A DNA stretch of 51,997 bases from Paenarthrobacter nicotinovorans (lineage in GTDB: Bacteria; Actinomycetota; Actinomycetes; Actinomycetales; Micrococcaceae): contig NZ_SZVS01000018.1 in NCBI RefSeq assembly GCF_007670255.1, positions 1 through 51,997 on the forward strand. Direction: 5' to 3'. Both the position numbers and the translations under genes were made by a program. Shown piece after piece: positions 14,596-22,513 of the stretch; the first letter of the stretch is position 1, and every line of letters begins with the position of its first letter. The notes beneath the pieces were generated by a model that worked only from the letters and a program-made list of their open reading frames with translations, was not told the origin of the DNA and did no database searches.

Positions 14596-15357
14596 CTAGT
14601 CGATCGACAGTGCGGATCCCAGCTCACGTTCTGGCTTTTTCTGGCGTCGCGCATATGCAAACAGCGCAAGGCCGATGACGACCAAGGCGGTCGAGGCGTA
14701 GGAGATGAGCATGTAGACGTAGGCGAGGTCTTTGGACCCATACCATTCCGCGGGATAGCTACCGGCCCGCAGCAAGGACAGCGTGAAGCCTCCAGCGATC
14801 ATCCCGGACGCCACTTTCCCAATGGCCAAAGGGTTCCGACGGGCGTCCAAGTAGGCCGGCCGAATCAGGGGTGCTACGACGTAGGCAACATAGATCAGGA
14901 CCAGCCAGGTGTTAAGGCGGACGCTGGGCTGCGTTGCATAATCAAGCAGTTGAGGAGAGGGAGCGGGGCCGTCCGTGGCCAGAACCGTCAACAGGAGGCC
15001 GGTAGCGGTGAGGCCGAGCATGACCGCACCGGGCATGCCTACAGTCCAGCGTCTGGCGAATGTTGAACCGTAGGCCTGGCTGAGGTGGCCTCCAAGAAAC
15101 GCCACGGCGACCAGAGCGCAGTATTTCGAAAGCAAGTCCGTCGCGTTCGTGATGGGCATGATGGAGTCGACTGCGTAATACACGGGTGGTACAAGAAGCA
15201 GGTAAGCCAGTGTGAGGAATATTCCTGACAGCGCGACGTTTCTGCCTTTTCCCTTGAGTGCATGCTGATATCCCGTTGTAGGGGCATTGAGGCGCTTGAA
15301 CGTCAGGCTCCCCAAGAGAATGAGCATCAGAGTGGGTACAACGGCCAGTACCTTCAT
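14596..15357 (-). CDS. Multi-pass membrane protein (MAB_1171c-like), 253 aa
   Basis: Seven hydrophobic segments can be counted, from VLAVVPTLMLILLGSL at the N-terminus to ALVVIGLALFAYARR near the end, with a basic C-terminal tail. The size, seven-helix layout and pairing with a small regulator gene recall the MAB_1171c group of putative transporters in Actinobacteria; this is a tentative match. The start overlaps the stop of the upstream regulator by 4 bases (ATGA), showing translational coupling. Substrate or ligand unknown. Confidence 0.55.
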   Translation of the reverse strand: MKVLAVVPTLMLILLGSLTFKRLNAPTTGYQHALKGKGRNVALSGIFLTLAYLLLVPPVYYAVDSIMPITNATDLLSKYCALVAVAFLGGHLSQAYGSTFARRWTVGMPGAVMLGLTATGLLLTVLATDGPAPSPQLLDYATQPSVRLNTWLVLIYVAYVVAPLIRPAYLDARRNPLAIGKVASGMIAGGFTLSLLRAGSYPAEWYGSKDLAYVYMLISYASTALVVIGLALFAYARRQKKPERELGSALSID

Positions 15358-16091
15358 CCCAGGAGCTCCGTCATCTTCTCTGCGTATTCGCGGGCCTCTT
15401 TGCGCTGTTTCACTCTGCGCTGCAGGAGGTTGATGCGCGCTGAAATCAGCTCCACAAGGGCGTCATCGGAAACCTCCAGCAGTTCGTCCTCGCGTGCACG
15501 CACCTGCCAGCCGCCCTCTGCCGGCGTTATCAAGCCAACAACGACGAGTCCTGAGGCGAAGGACCCTCCGGTCGCCCTGGACGCCGCTACGGCAAGGTGC
15601 GGCGAGAGACGGTTCTCCGTGAGGGACGTGATGATGTACGTCAGTGCCATTCCCGATTCCGCGGCCATGCGGTGTCGGAGGTCTCCCGGATCCAGGGCGT
15701 CCACCCAGGCACGGTGGGAACCATCATGCGGAAATTCAATAAGTGGAATGTGGCTTCTGAGTTCGCGGGGGTAATGGGTCTTTGACGTCCGGAATTGCAG
15801 TTCTGCCATGAGATCCGCGTGGTGGACCTGGCTCAAAACTTCGGCAGCGGACGGTTCCACGGGCCGGGAGAGAACGTCGCGGTATCCCTCGAAGGCCGTG
15901 AGAGCTTGAAGCACCCCTAACCCGGCTGCCCGAGCTACGGCGACGACCGTCGATTCAGCCACGTTCCCTCTCCGCAGCTGGTTTCCCAGGGTTCCGCGAT
16001 TAAGGCCCGTCAGTGCACTGAGGGCAGCCGGGGAAGGGCTGATGGACGAAGTGTCCAGCCAGCTCTTGAACTCTTTGGCTGAGACGGGCAC
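15354..16091 (-). CDS. XRE-like DNA-binding regulator, 245 aa
   Basis: The N-terminal 60 residues read as a lambda-repressor-like helix-turn-helix: SPAALSALTGLNRGTLGNQLRRGNVAESTVVAVARAAG, with ALSALTGLNRGTLGNQL as the helix-turn-helix. The rest (about 170 residues) is a helical domain that ends in a coiled region (INLLQRRVKQRKEAREYAEKM) and is unrecognised. The GTG at 16091 is chosen because AAGGAG lies 5 bases upstream; a frame extending to 16124 would need a TTG. It is coupled to the downstream seven-helix protein (ATGA overlap) and is divergent from the conjugation operon, so it may control transfer genes. Confidence 0.65.
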   Translation of the reverse strand: MPVSAKEFKSWLDTSSISPSPAALSALTGLNRGTLGNQLRRGNVAESTVVAVARAAGLGVLQALTAFEGYRDVLSRPVEPSAAEVLSQVHHADLMAELQFRTSKTHYPRELRSHIPLIEFPHDGSHRAWVDALDPGDLRHRMAAESGMALTYIITSLTENRLSPHLAVAASRATGGSFASGLVVVGLITPAEGGWQVRAREDELLEVSDDALVELISARINLLQRRVKQRKEAREYAEKMTELLG

Positions 16092-16356
16092 AAACACTCC
16101 TTGACGTGACAGGACGCATGACAATGAACCTGCTAAACTGCTACCAATAGTTAAGTATTTTCAAAAACTCACTTTTTGGTATCCATCTTTACTTTAGCTT
16201 CTTGGCCGAGTTTAGCCGGGGAGGGGTTCCGCCCATCAGGGGACGCACTCCAAGCACTTTGACCAGACGCCTAGTCGAAGGCGCAAGTTTCGGCGCCCCG
16301 GGGGAAGGAACGGTTGTGCAAGACCTAAGGTCGTTCGTCAGAGAACGGACCACACG
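16092..16356. promoter_or_regulatory. Divergent promoter region of the conjugation operon
   Basis: An AT-rich core (16135-16200) between the XRE-like regulator and the first transfer gene. TACCAA (16142-16147) and TTGGTA (16176-16181) form a widely spaced dyad. Near the transfer gene the leader contains GACC-TAA-GGTC and CGTTC/GAACG hairpin arms (about 16323-16347), ending 9 bases before the ATG, which could affect translation. No clear minus-10 or minus-35 pair can be assigned. Confidence 0.4.
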
Positions 16357-17436
16357 ATGAGCCAACGGAAGTCGTTGGCACTCGTGGCCCTAATCGTCAT
16401 TCCCGGGATGTTTTTCGGGCTGGTCTTCTCACTCATCCTTCTGCTGAATCCTGCGAGACCTGCGGCGGCCTACTGTGGCCCGGCCTCTGTGGCCCTGGAC
16501 GGAAACACGAAAGTGGAGGGATACAGCGCTGAACAGTTGAAGAACGCCGCCGCTGTCATGGGAGCCGGTAAAGCGCTGAACCTCTCCGTAAAGGGCCAAA
16601 CCATCAGCGTCATGGTTGCCTTGGGGGAGTCGGGACTGCGCGTACTGGACTACGGCGACGGGCCCGGACCGGACTCCCGCGGCTTGTTCCAGCAGCGCGA
16701 CAACGGTGCATGGGGCTCCTACGCGGATCGCATGAATCCGACGATCAGCGCCACCAATTTCATCAAGGCGCTACAGGCTGTACCCGGCTGGGAACTTCTG
16801 GAGCCGACCATCGCCGGGAACAAGGTCCAGCGGAACGCGGACCCGTACCACTACCAGAAGTACTGGCCCGAAGCCGTCAAGATCGTCCAGGCACTCTCGG
16901 GCGGGGACTTCTCCCTCGAGGGCAGTGACTGCGCCATCCCAGGAAACTCCGGCGCGGGGGATGACTACCCGTGGAAAGACTCTCCGACCTGGCTGCAGGT
17001 TGGAGCAGGCTCCGCGGCCGCCTCACCGCTGGGCATGTTTTACCGCGAATGCGTTGACTTCGCCCTGTGGCGGGTCAACCAGCAGATGGGGTCCACCAGT
17101 GCCCCGTTCAAGTTCCTGAACGGGAACTTCCGCCCTGACGGGCAGGGCCTCGGTTCCGCCGTGACGTGGAAAGCCGGATGGGACGCCAAGGGCTGGCCCA
17201 ACGGACACACACCCCGGGTCGGTGCGGTCGTCTGGTACGCACCAGGCGTGGGTGGATCGGACCCAACGTTTGGCCACGTGGCCGTGGTCAAGGAAGTCAA
17301 GGCCAACGGGACATATGTCGAAGAAGGCTACAACGGCAACCCGCCGCCGGATGACCACAACTACTACACCCGCACCGTCAGCAGCAGTGTCCCCTCTGCG
17401 TTCCTGTACCTGCCCAACCAAGAGGAGAAGAAATGA
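16357..17436 (+). CDS. Conjugation peptidoglycan hydrolase: lysozyme-like plus CHAP domain, 359 aa
   Basis: Probably opens the cell wall for the transfer channel. Residues 8-31 form a membrane anchor or signal (VALIVIPGMFFGLVFSLILLL). Residues about 85-150 (MVALGESGLRVLDYGDGPG, RGLFQQRDNGAWGSY) match the lysozyme-like segment seen in actinobacterial transfer and phage hydrolases. The C-terminal 130 residues form a CHAP amidase/endopeptidase domain with catalytic Cys in MFYRECVDFALWRVN and His in FGHVAVVKEV. The ATG at 16357 has only a weak ribosome site. First gene of the transfer operon; it overlaps the next by 4 bases. Confidence 0.85.
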   Translation: MSQRKSLALVALIVIPGMFFGLVFSLILLLNPARPAAAYCGPASVALDGNTKVEGYSAEQLKNAAAVMGAGKALNLSVKGQTISVMVALGESGLRVLDYGDGPGPDSRGLFQQRDNGAWGSYADRMNPTISATNFIKALQAVPGWELLEPTIAGNKVQRNADPYHYQKYWPEAVKIVQALSGGDFSLEGSDCAIPGNSGAGDDYPWKDSPTWLQVGAGSAAASPLGMFYRECVDFALWRVNQQMGSTSAPFKFLNGNFRPDGQGLGSAVTWKAGWDAKGWPNGHTPRVGAVVWYAPGVGGSDPTFGHVAVVKEVKANGTYVEEGYNGNPPPDDHNYYTRTVSSSVPSAFLYLPNQEEKK

Positions 17437-17942
17437 GAAAGCCCGTTGTTCTCGTCGCGGCGGCCCTGCTGTGCGCTGGCTGCGCGCAGCCAGCGCACAC
17501 GAATCCAGCTTCCACGGAAACGCGGGCAACTGCCTCGGCTCCGGTGTCCCTGAGCGCCGGCAGCGGTCCGCAGGCACCGGGCGGGACGGTGCCGCCCACG
17601 ATGGGCATTGCTTGGGATCAAGACAGCAAGGACCGGGCCGTGGATGTCGCCGGGAGGGCAATGGCGGACTTCGCCCGTCCCTCGGTCGGCGAAGAGCAGT
17701 GGGCCAATGATCTCGCCCGGTGGCTCACCCCGCAGGCCACCGCCGACTACTCGGCCGTGGACCCTACCAACATCCCGGCTAACCGCGTCACCGGTCCGGC
17801 CACGTTGACGGTGGATGAAGCCAACGGCTACGGGGTTACGGCTGCTGTCCCCACCGATGCCGGGAACTACTCGCTGCAGCTGCTCCGCACAGGCAGGGAC
17901 GCCCCGTGGAAGGTTAACCGGTTCACTCCACCAACGTCCTAA
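17433..17942 (+). CDS. Transfer-operon lipoprotein, 169 aa
   Basis: Begins with a lipoprotein signal: basic start, hydrophobic VVLVAAALL and lipobox CAGC with the lipidated Cys at position 17. A Thr/Ser/Pro-rich linker follows. The folded part (residues 60-165, with YSLQLLRTGRDAPWKVNRF near the end) resembles the small NTF2-like or VirB8-like domains of conjugation proteins, a tentative guess. The start overlaps the hydrolase stop by 4 bases. It is probably anchored outside the membrane as part of the channel or wall-remodelling complex. Confidence 0.65.
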   Translation: MRKPVVLVAAALLCAGCAQPAHTNPASTETRATASAPVSLSAGSGPQAPGGTVPPTMGIAWDQDSKDRAVDVAGRAMADFARPSVGEEQWANDLARWLTPQATADYSAVDPTNIPANRVTGPATLTVDEANGYGVTAAVPTDAGNYSLQLLRTGRDAPWKVNRFTPPTS

Positions 17943-17982
17943 GCGCCACCTCATCCACCAGACACGCAAAGGAAGAAAGCTC

Positions 17983-19485
17983 ATGGTTACTACACCAACC
18001 GAGGTCCTGGCCTTTCCAAACATCAAGGCCATCGTCCGCGACAACGGCACCGCCGAAGTCGTCGTTGCCGGTAACTCCCGCGCAGTTCCGGACGGCCAAA
18101 CACTGCAGGAGCTCCGCGACAACGCCCTCGCCCTTATCGTTGCCGAAGCACAGACCTTGCAGCGCCCCGTGAGGGTCCAGATCGAGGATCCCGAAGGGCA
18201 CGGTGAACTAGTCGTGCACCCCGATAACAAGATCGAATCCATCAGCTACGTGCCCCGACCGGCCCGTCGTCGATCGCAGGCCCCGGCGACGACTGCCGAG
18301 ACGGTAGGCCCGGCAGTCGTTGAGGCCATCCCCTTGGCTGCTGCTGAGCCGGCAACCATTCCTGCACAGCCTGCCCCGGTTGAAGCTACGGCGGAGGCGA
18401 TTGAGCGCCAGCCGTGGCCGCCCACCCCCATAGAAACTGAGGAAACGGAGCCTGTGAGTCCGGCCGTCCGGAGGATCGGCGTCGCTGACGCTGAATCGCC
18501 AGCTGCTGCGGCTCCCGAGGAACCCTTGTCCCGGCGCAGCCTGAAGGAGACCTCCTTCCTGGTCAGCACCCCGGTGCTGGAGCCAGCCACGCAAGGCTGG
18601 CGCGGCACCCTGACCCGCCTGGGCCTCCGGATGGACCCCTCAGCAGAGGAACTGGCCGAGCGCGAAGACATCCGCACAGTGAGTCAGCACTGGCCCGGTC
18701 CGCGGACCATCGCCGTGGTCAACCGCAAGGGCGGGGCCAACAAAACCCCCACGGTGGTAATGCTCTCGGCCATCCTTGCCCGCTACAGTGGAGCGGCAAC
18801 GGTCGCCTGGGACAACAACGAATCCCAAGGCACCCTCGGCTGGCGAACCGAGAAAGGCGCCCACGACCGCAGCGTCCTGGACCTGATCGATTCCTCCACC
18901 GAACTTCTCTCTCCATCCACGAACGCGGCCGAGATCGCCAAGTTCGTCCACCACCAGACCGCCGACAAGTTCGACGTGCTGCGCTCGGATGAAAACGAAG
19001 AAGGCGACCACGAAGTCACCGCCGAGGAAGTGGACATCGCCCACCAGGTCCTCACCCGCTACTACCGGCTGGTCATCATGGACTCCGGCAACACCGCCCG
19101 GGCAGCGAACTGGCGCCGGATGATCGACCACACCAACCAGCTCGTCGTCCCCGTCACCGCCATCGAGGACCGGGCAGAAGCAGCCCGGCTGACACTACAG
19201 ACCCTCGAATCCCGTGGTGGCCACGACGCCGAGCTGGCACGCAACGCCGTGGTGATCGTCTCCGAGTCCACCGACGCCAAGCGCAGCATGACCGGGGACG
19301 CCCTCAAACGGGCAAAGGCTGAGGCGCAACGGATCGCGGACGGTTTCGAGCCATTTGTCCGCGCCGTCGTCCGTATCCCGTACGACCCGGCCCTGGTCAA
19401 CGGCCCCATCCGTTATGAAGCCCTCCAGCCCGCGACCCAGCGGGCATGGCTGGCCGCCGCGGCCGCCGTCGCCAAGGGCTTCTAG
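17983..19485 (+). CDS. ParA/MinD-like ATPase with altered P-loop, 500 aa
   Basis: The N-terminal 75 residues form a small domain (TEVLAFPNIKAIVRDNGTAEVVVAG). It is followed by a Pro/Ala/Glu-rich linker to about residue 200 and a deviant Walker ATPase domain. The P-loop reads KGGANKTPT at residues 249-257, where KGGxGKT[ST] is normal: Asn replaces the Gly before the Lys and Pro follows the Thr. AWDNNESQG takes the Walker A-prime position and RLVIMDSGN the Walker B position. Such proteins in actinobacterial transfer operons may position the transfer machinery. The ATG at 17983 has GGAAGAAAG upstream; a longer frame to 17815 overlaps the lipoprotein gene and is rejected. Confidence 0.8.
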   Translation: MVTTPTEVLAFPNIKAIVRDNGTAEVVVAGNSRAVPDGQTLQELRDNALALIVAEAQTLQRPVRVQIEDPEGHGELVVHPDNKIESISYVPRPARRRSQAPATTAETVGPAVVEAIPLAAAEPATIPAQPAPVEATAEAIERQPWPPTPIETEETEPVSPAVRRIGVADAESPAAAAPEEPLSRRSLKETSFLVSTPVLEPATQGWRGTLTRLGLRMDPSAEELAEREDIRTVSQHWPGPRTIAVVNRKGGANKTPTVVMLSAILARYSGAATVAWDNNESQGTLGWRTEKGAHDRSVLDLIDSSTELLSPSTNAAEIAKFVHHQTADKFDVLRSDENEEGDHEVTAEEVDIAHQVLTRYYRLVIMDSGNTARAANWRRMIDHTNQLVVPVTAIEDRAEAARLTLQTLESRGGHDAELARNAVVIVSESTDAKRSMTGDALKRAKAEAQRIADGFEPFVRAVVRIPYDPALVNGPIRYEALQPATQRAWLAAAAAVAKGF

Positions 19486-19518
19486 ACACCCAACAGCGAA
19501 CGAAAGGAAGGAGGAACC

Positions 19519-20121
19519 ATGCAACTGTCTCTGAACCCCTGGATCACCAGCCCAGACGAAAGCAACGACGAGGAAACACCCGAGGTGCACGTCCCGCCAG
19601 CTGCCGTGATCAGCACACCGCTGAGGGGCATGGTGGAGCCGGACACCGCGGACCGACTGGCCAACCGCGTAGTATCCGGGTCCGCGATGCTGTGGATTGT
19701 TGGTAGCCACGGGGGAGCCGGTGAAAGCCGCACCGCAGACCTGATCGACGGAGCACGCCCTACCGGGCACTGCTGGCCTGTTATGCAGGACAGCAGCAAG
19801 CCCCGGGTGCTGCTGGTCTGCCGCAACGATATGCGCGGCCTCACCACCGCGCAAAGCGCCCTGACCCAATGGGCATCAGGAGCAACACCCAAGGTTGACC
19901 TTATCGGCCTCGCCATCCTGGCAGATGCACCAGGAAAGACCCCCAAGGCGCTGCGCGACTTCGCAGCGATTATCGGCGGGGGCGCACCACGACTCTGGGT
20001 CCTCCCCTGGGTCGAGGCATGGCGGCATGGCGACTGCACAACGACGCCACCGGGCAGGGAATACCAACGCTTCATCACCGACGTAGCTGCTCTGGCTACG
20101 GAACCTAATCCACAGCACTAA
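19519..20121 (+). CDS. DUF6668-like protein with degenerate P-loop, 200 aa
   Basis: Matches the small proteins of the DUF6668 type found in actinobacterial conjugation operons. A beta strand leads into a P-loop-like turn, AMLWIVGSHGGAGESRTADLI (residues about 56-76), but the usual Lys is missing (GGAGES). Next comes HCWPV, then RVLLVCRNDMRGL, as in the ATPase fold of ParA-like proteins without its catalytic parts. It probably binds no nucleotide, or does so unusually, and may pair with the upstream altered ATPase. The ATG at 19519 has GGAGG upstream. Confidence 0.7.
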   Translation: MQLSLNPWITSPDESNDEETPEVHVPPAAVISTPLRGMVEPDTADRLANRVVSGSAMLWIVGSHGGAGESRTADLIDGARPTGHCWPVMQDSSKPRVLLVCRNDMRGLTTAQSALTQWASGATPKVDLIGLAILADAPGKTPKALRDFAAIIGGGAPRLWVLPWVEAWRHGDCTTTPPGREYQRFITDVAALATEPNPQH

Positions 20122-20139
20122 TCACCGAAAGGTCTCACC

Positions 20140-20409
20140 ATGAACGTCATCACTGCCATCAGCACCAGCACCATTCCGGACCCGACTCCTGTCGTGCCCG
20201 CCGAAGCCGGCGGACTGCTCACCGTCCTGAACTGGGCCTCTGGTATCGGCCTCGTCCTTGGCGTCCTGGGCGTGATCATCGTCGGCATCGGCATGGTCAT
20301 CCAGCTCCGTCGTGGAGAAGGCGGGGAATCAATCGCCAAACTCGGCTGGGTCCTGATGGGCTGCATCATCATCACCGGCTCCTCAGGCATCGTCCGCGCC
20401 TTCGTCTAA
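20140..20409 (+). CDS. Pilin-like (TrbC/VirB2-type) membrane protein, 89 aa
   Basis: Two hydrophobic segments, residues about 26-52 (LTVLNWASGIGLVLGVLGVIIVGIG, continuing) and 66-86 (LGWVLMGCIIITGSSGIVRAF), are joined by a short charged loop (LRRGEGGES). Size, topology and a position ahead of the channel genes fit the small TrbC/VirB2-like subunits of type IV secretion systems; this rests on topology and context. The ATG at 20140 has AAAGG upstream. The N-terminal 20 residues are Thr/Pro-rich and could be cleaved. Confidence 0.6.
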   Translation: MNVITAISTSTIPDPTPVVPAEAGGLLTVLNWASGIGLVLGVLGVIIVGIGMVIQLRRGEGGESIAKLGWVLMGCIIITGSSGIVRAFV

Positions 20410-20436
20410 ACCAGCACCAACAACGGGAGGTTCACC

Positions 20437-21174
20437 GTGAGCCAGTCACCAGAGAGCACCACCGAGTCCAATCCGTTCACCAAGCCCGGTTTCATCATCG
20501 CGGCCGCGCTGGTCGTCGCGCTGATCGCAGCAACCATCGTCATCTTCCTGCTCCCCAAAGAACAGGGAAACGCCCAACCAGCACCCACGCAGACCAGCTC
20601 CGCCCCGGCGATCCCCAGCACGTCTACTGCCTCTGACGAGAGTGTCTGCGGACTCGCTGCCAGTAACGACACAGCGTTGGGCACCGCACCCAAGTCCAAG
20701 TGGGAGTTAGTGGGAACCATGGCCGTCCCAACCGACCCATCCAACGTTGGCCCTGGCGCGGTAGGCAAGGACGGTCTGAGGTCCTGCTTCGCGCAGTCGC
20801 CCACGGGAGCGCTCTACGCCACGGCCAACATCTGGGCTGCCTCATTCAATGGCTATGCGAAGCAGGTTTACCTGGAACTCTCAGCTGACAGTCCCACTCG
20901 GGACAAAGCAGTACAGGCAATAAGGGAGGGCAAGGACGTCGGAGGGGGAACCACCCCGAAGGTGCAGATCGCCGGCTTCATCATCCACTCGTATACGCCC
21001 AAAGCTGCGGTCGTAGAGCTAGCAATCAAGAGCAGTGACGGGGGATACGGCGCTTTCTCGACATCCCTGCTGTGGGAAGACGGCGACTGGAAGATGGACA
21101 TCCCCGCCGCCGGTGGAAATGCAGTCCGCCAAATCAGTGACCTGAGTTCATTCATCCCTTGGGCCGGCGCCTGA
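20437..21174 (+). CDS. Single-pass transfer protein (VirB8/TcpC-like role), 245 aa
   Basis: A short cytoplasmic start is followed by one membrane helix (GFIIAAALVVALIAATIVIFLL, residues 19-40), a Pro/Thr/Ser-rich linker and a soluble extracytoplasmic domain. That domain contains ELVGTMAVPT, FAQSPTGALYATANIWAASF and SLLWEDGDWKMDIP. The last block is typical of NTF2-like domains in transfer proteins, suggesting a VirB8/TcpC-like scaffold. No named family is certain. The GTG at 20437 has GGGAGG upstream, and the stop is one base before the next start. Confidence 0.65.
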   Translation: MSQSPESTTESNPFTKPGFIIAAALVVALIAATIVIFLLPKEQGNAQPAPTQTSSAPAIPSTSTASDESVCGLAASNDTALGTAPKSKWELVGTMAVPTDPSNVGPGAVGKDGLRSCFAQSPTGALYATANIWAASFNGYAKQVYLELSADSPTRDKAVQAIREGKDVGGGTTPKVQIAGFIIHSYTPKAAVVELAIKSSDGGYGAFSTSLLWEDGDWKMDIPAAGGNAVRQISDLSSFIPWAGA

Positions 21175-21175
21175 C

Positions 21176-22513
21176 ATGGCAGAGAAAGAGTGCGAAGTTT
21201 GGAACGCCCTCTGCTGGACCCAACAGGGTGCCAGCAATGTTGCCGCCGGTATTGCAGACGATGCCATCAACAACCTCGCCAAAGCCATCATGGAGGGGAT
21301 GAGCCAGATGGTGACCACGCTGTCGACCTTCTGGGTTTCAATGCCGACCGTGAACTTGGCCAGCCAGGACGGAACTGCAAGCCCCGTTGTTTCGGTGGTG
21401 AACAGTGAGCTGATGCCGTGGACTCTGGCCCTTGCTGTCTTGGCGGTCATCCTGGGTGGTATTCGCTTGATCTGGGAGCAGCGGGGTGCGCCCCTGAAGG
21501 ATCTGCTCCGGTCCCTGCTGACCCTGACGCTTGTCTCCGGCCTCGGCCTCGGCGTCATCTCCATTCTGGTGGTCGCCGCTGATGCCTTCTCCGCGGTGGT
21601 GATCAATCGTGCTACCGACGGTAAGGGTTTCGCAGAGTCCCTGAAGATCCTGGTGATGACAAACCAGACCGGCGTCGGGGTGTTCATCCTGATCGTCCTG
21701 GGCTTGATCGGGCTGATCGCGTCCCTGGTCCAGGTCGTGTTGATGGTAGTGCGCAGCGGCATGTTGGTAATCCTTGCAGGGATCCTCCCAACCACGGCCG
21801 CGTTCACGAACACTGAGATGGGCCGGCAGTGGTTCCAAAAAGCTGTTGGCTGGACTATCGCCTTCATCCTCTACAAACCAGCCGCTGCGATCGTGTATTC
21901 GGTCGCGTTCCTGCTGATGGGCAATGGGAGTAGCAGCAGCGCCAATCTGGTTCAGCCCATCACCGGATTCACGCTGATGGTCGTGGCACTTTTCGCGTTG
22001 CCGGCGTTGATGCGGTTCGTGACCCCGATGGTCGGTGCAGTTGCCTCTGGTGGAGGCGCGGGGGCGGGAGCAGCTGTGGGAGCAATCGCAACCGGTGCGG
22101 TTTCGCTTGGCCGGGGTGGCAGCGGCAGGGGCAACGCATCCCCCGTTCCCGCATCTTCAACGAGCACGTCAAACACGCAGGGCATGCACGGCGGCAGTTC
22201 GCCGAAGGGCAGCGACGGCCCCGCCGGCCCTCGGGGTGGAGGCGGGCAGCCCACTCCGAGCAGTAGCGGACCGGGCGGGGCCGCCGGCACTGATGCAGCA
22301 GCCAAGGCAGGGACCGGAGCAACCGCCGGAACGGCAGCAGTATCTGGCTCCAGTGGAGCGGTGTCAGCGGCAGGAGCCGGTGGTAGTGCAGCGGCAGCGG
22401 GGCCGGCCGGAGTGGCTGTGGCCACAGGTGCGAAGTTGGCGTCCAGGACGTCGCAGGCAATTGAAAAGACAGCGCAGGATTCAGCAGGGGAGGGCCCCAG
22501 TGGCAGCAATTAA
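21176..22513 (+). CDS. VirB6/TrbL-like polytopic transfer protein, 445 aa
   Basis: Five or six membrane segments lie between residues about 75 and 285 (MPWTLALAVLAVILGGIRLI, GLGLGVISILVVAADAF, FILIVLGLIGLIASLVQVVL, AFILYKPAAAIVYSVAFLL, FTLMVVALFALPALMRFV). A long Gly/Ala/Ser/Pro-rich cytoplasmic tail follows from about 290 to the end. This is the layout of VirB6/TrbL proteins that form the inner-membrane channel. The conserved WxxxAxxxxLYKPxxA-like stretch around KAVGWTIAFILYKPAAA is typical of the actinobacterial form. The start follows the previous stop by one base, and the 3' end overlaps the next gene by 14 bases. Confidence 0.82.
   Translation: MAEKECEVWNALCWTQQGASNVAAGIADDAINNLAKAIMEGMSQMVTTLSTFWVSMPTVNLASQDGTASPVVSVVNSELMPWTLALAVLAVILGGIRLIWEQRGAPLKDLLRSLLTLTLVSGLGLGVISILVVAADAFSAVVINRATDGKGFAESLKILVMTNQTGVGVFILIVLGLIGLIASLVQVVLMVVRSGMLVILAGILPTTAAFTNTEMGRQWFQKAVGWTIAFILYKPAAAIVYSVAFLLMGNGSSSSANLVQPITGFTLMVVALFALPALMRFVTPMVGAVASGGGAGAGAAVGAIATGAVSLGRGGSGRGNASPVPASSTSTSNTQGMHGGSSPKGSDGPAGPRGGGGQPTPSSSGPGGAAGTDAAAKAGTGATAGTAAVSGSSGAVSAAGAGGSAAAAGPAGVAVATGAKLASRTSQAIEKTAQDSAGEGPSGSN

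Noticed and set aside
17815..17982. An N-terminal extension of the ParA/MinD-like protein
   Set aside because: It overlaps the lipoprotein gene in another phase, while the ATG at 17983 has a good ribosome site.
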